Below are positions 6,485-8,176 of a DNA stretch of 8,176 nucleotides, one piece after another (the stretch's first letter is position 1; each line of letters starts with the position of its first letter). Source of the DNA: Candidatus Dormiibacterota bacterium. Its GTDB lineage: Bacteria > Chloroflexota > Dormibacteria > Aeolococcales > Aeolococcaceae. The stretch spans positions 1 through 8,176 of the forward strand of contig JAFALX010000327.1 in assembly GCA_019234035.1 (NCBI GenBank), in the 5' to 3' direction. The notes beneath the pieces are model-generated. The model worked only from the letters and a program-made list of their open reading frames with translations, was not told the DNA's origin and did no database searches. Made by a program: the position numbers and the translations under genes.

Positions 6485-7321
6485 ATGAGAAGCAAGATCA
6501 GCATTGGGCTGTTGATCGCCGCAGGCGCCGCACTGGCAGCGATCGTCGCCGGTCACGCGCCGGCCCCAGCCGCCCGAAGCGGCGACACGGCCGCGGCCGC
6601 GACCGTGCCGCCTACCCCCAGCGCACCCGCGCTGCCCACGCCTCCGCAGGTGCCGGCGTCGGTGGTGTTCCATGACGTGCAGGGGCAACTGGCCCTGGCA
6701 TTTGGGTTCGACCCCTACCAGGCGAGCACCGGGGACTTCACCCTGAGCCTCCAGGGCATCGGTGAGGTCACAGGCCAGGTGCCCATGTCCAGTGTCACCA
6801 CCACGGGGGGAGTGGTGGAGGCGAACAACGGCTCAGCCGACTTCGTAGCACGGGGATCAGGCAGGCCGCAGTCCGCAACCATCTCCATGGTCGGCACCGT
6901 GGACCTGGTCGCGCGTGCCGCACGGCTCGCCATCACTTTCCAAGGGCAGCCCTATACGCTCGTGGACTTCATCCCTCCGGCCGCCGCGGCGCCGGGCGTT
7001 GCCCAGGCTGTGGCTGCGGCGCTCACCCAGCAGCAGTGGAGCGCGCTGTACGCCGACCTGGTCTTCGAGCAGCAGCAAACCCTGAGCGAGGCCGAGTTCG
7101 CTGCGGCAATGAGCCGGCCCGGCCCCACGGTCACGGGAACGCAACTGAACGGCCTCGGCAGCCTCGATGTGGAGGCCGGCGCACGATACTGGCACCAGCC
7201 GATGGCGGTCACCGCCACACCTCCGGGGGGGTCAAGTCAGCAGTACACCTGCACCATGGACCTGGAGGCAGAAGGAGGACAGTGGCGGCTGCTGGACACC
7301 ACCGGCTTGACAGGCGCTTGA
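6485..7321 (+). CDS. Secreted protein of unknown function with possible NTF2-like C-terminal domain
   Basis: A 278-residue protein I do not recognise. Residues 1-25 form a signal peptide or anchor (MRSK, then a hydrophobic Ala/Ile/Leu stretch). An Ala/Pro/Thr-rich linker runs to about 58. Residues 59-165 are rich in alternating beta-strand pattern with few charges, and look like a beta-sandwich. After an Ala-rich hinge (166-180), the last ~95 residues (QQQWSALYADLVFEQQQTLS ... YTCTMDLEAEGGQWRLLDTT) resemble the small cone-shaped NTF2-like domains found at the ends of actinobacterial exported proteins; this is a fold guess only. The ATG at 6485 follows GAGGTGA and starts ten bases after the previous gene's stop, so it is probably co-transcribed. 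The frame is open further upstream (to 6302), but that part lies inside the hydrolase gene and lacks the signal peptide at its start. Confidence 0.85.
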   Translation: MRSKISIGLLIAAGAALAAIVAGHAPAPAARSGDTAAAATVPPTPSAPALPTPPQVPASVVFHDVQGQLALAFGFDPYQASTGDFTLSLQGIGEVTGQVPMSSVTTTGGVVEANNGSADFVARGSGRPQSATISMVGTVDLVARAARLAITFQGQPYTLVDFIPPAAAAPGVAQAVAAALTQQQWSALYADLVFEQQQTLSEAEFAAAMSRPGPTVTGTQLNGLGSLDVEAGARYWHQPMAVTATPPGGSSQQYTCTMDLEAEGGQWRLLDTTGLTGA

Positions 7322-7887
7322 GGAACCTCACGGCCCTGGCAGTGCTCGGTCTTGCGCTCACCGCCTGCGGGTCACCCTCTACTTCGTCCGCTGACCCGAC
7401 TGACCAGAACGGCTTCCCGATCGGGCTCGTCAGCGCTGCCTTCATCAGCGCGAGGGCCGACGCGCATCTGACGTACCCTGGCGCCACGGTGCTTAGGACG
7501 CGGGCAACGGGAGAGAGCCCACAGAGCTGCAGCCTCGACGGATGCTCCGATCATGCCGCCGACGTCGAAACTCTGATTGCTACCCAGGACAGCGCGACGA
7601 CTGTGCGCAACTGGTATCAGCACGCGCTCGGGGATCGTGGCTACGTCTGCCACGGCGGCTTCGAGGCGTCTTTCATGTACCAACTCGACGCGTACCACCG
7701 CGGCAGCCGGGAGGAGTTCTGGGTCGGGTATATCGATCCCCAGCGCTACCACCTCACATACGGCGTCCAGCTGCCCGTGGGACGCACGATACTGGAACTC
7801 GATTACCTGATCGACCCGTCGGCAGACGCGGGCAAGGGACGTGCGGGCGGCCCGTGCTACCTTGACCTGCCGTCCACGTATCCGTAG
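7282..7887 (+). CDS. Putative lipoprotein of unknown function
   Basis: A 201-residue protein with a lipoprotein signal: basic region RLDRRLRN, hydrophobic LTALAVLGLA, and lipobox LTAC with Cys29 as the lipidated residue. The mature part has a Ser/Thr linker and then one domain with YPGATVL, a region reading TTVRNWYQHALGDRGYVC, and EEFWVGYID. YPGA plus an Asn/Gly-Trp-Tyr helix recurs in small actinobacterial lipoproteins of unknown role. Four other cysteines (83, 88, 123, 192) could form two disulfides. The start is uncertain. The GTG at 7282 has AAGGAGG directly upstream, though only three bases away, and gives a normal basic n-region. TTG at 7318 would overlap the previous stop (TTGA) but has no Shine-Dalgarno and leaves a very short n-region (189 aa). 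Either way the gene overlaps its upstream neighbour and is likely co-translated. Confidence 0.82.
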   Translation: MAAAGHHRLDRRLRNLTALAVLGLALTACGSPSTSSADPTDQNGFPIGLVSAAFISARADAHLTYPGATVLRTRATGESPQSCSLDGCSDHAADVETLIATQDSATTVRNWYQHALGDRGYVCHGGFEASFMYQLDAYHRGSREEFWVGYIDPQRYHLTYGVQLPVGRTILELDYLIDPSADAGKGRAGGPCYLDLPSTYP

Positions 7888-7912
7888 GCCGCCCACACAG
7901 AGCCGCGCTCCG

Positions 7913-8176
7913 ATGCGAGCGAGAACCGGAGCCACCATCGCCGCCGCTGCTCTTGGCATGCTCATCGGTGGAGGATCTGCCACTGCTGCCCCGTCTGCCG
8001 AGCCTTCACAATCAAACGTGGCCGCATTGACTTGGTCGGTGGCGCTCGGACAGACAGTCTCGGCGACACCAGTCGTGGACCAGAACATCGTCATAGTTGC
8101 AACGGCGATGGACGGCGTGTTCGGCCTGGACGCAGCCAATGGGTCGATCCGCTGGCGGCGCACGGTGGGGGCGGCC
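7913..8176 (+). CDS. Secreted PQQ-type beta-propeller protein (3' end outside window)
   Basis: The first 88 residues of a protein cut by the right edge. MRARTG followed by a hydrophobic Ala/Leu/Ile stretch and SATAAPSAEP forms a signal peptide, with cleavage probably around residue 25-26. From residue 40, TWSVALGQTVSATPVVD, IVIVATAMDGVFGLDAANG and SIRWRR form a clear PQQ-like repeat, in which a blade closes with an Asp-x-x-x-Gly-x-x-x-Trp pattern. Such propellers occur in quinoprotein dehydrogenases and in scaffold proteins that bind no cofactor. One repeat does not tell which. The gene starts 25 bases after the lipoprotein stop, with no clear Shine-Dalgarno, and probably belongs to the same transcript. 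A second propeller in this gene set, besides the Vgb-like one, is notable. Confidence 0.75.
   Translation, partial: MRARTGATIAAAALGMLIGGGSATAAPSAEPSQSNVAALTWSVALGQTVSATPVVDQNIVIVATAMDGVFGLDAANGSIRWRRTVGAA

Noticed and set aside
7372..8163. Minus-strand open frame of 263 codons
   Set aside because: Antisense to the lipoprotein and PQQ-propeller genes, which have signal peptides and recognisable repeats.

Overview
This is a GC-rich window whose gene content and signals point to an actinobacterium or a relative such as Chloroflexota or Dormibacterota; the species cannot be read from it. The clues are high G+C with strong third-position GC, a red-type RuBisCO paired with a long phosphoribulokinase, apparently leaderless transcripts from TANNNT -10 boxes, and an array of exported proteins.

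Left part (1-3224): a Calvin-Benson-Bassham locus. The minus strand carries prk (phosphoribulokinase) and then cbbL (RuBisCO large subunit, running off the left edge), joined by a TGATG stop/start overlap. A LysR-type regulator of the CbbR kind is transcribed divergently. The 70-bp gap between prk and cbbR holds a good sigma70-like promoter for prk, a -10 box for cbbR and small inverted repeats that fit a LysR operator. Both start codons lie where transcription should begin, so both mRNAs look leaderless. PRK makes ribulose 1,5-bisphosphate, CbbL fixes CO2 onto it, and the regulator probably senses the state of this cycle.

Middle (about 3228-4285): a decayed GGDEF-EAL (cyclic-di-GMP signalling) gene directly behind cbbR. 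It has lost most of its GGDEF domain and an internal part of EAL, and has at least two frameshifts. About 270 bp without a convincing gene follow.

Right part (4286-8176): four closely spaced plus-strand genes for exported proteins. They encode (1) a seven-bladed Vgb-like propeller fused to an alpha/beta-hydrolase domain, split by a one-base frameshift near 5825; (2) a secreted two-part protein of unknown function; (3) a lipoprotein with four further cysteines; and (4) the start of a secreted PQQ-type beta-propeller cut by the right edge. They look like one operon for an extracytoplasmic function that I cannot name. This is the least explained part of the window.

No rRNA, tRNA, CRISPR array, insertion sequence or convincing terminator was seen.
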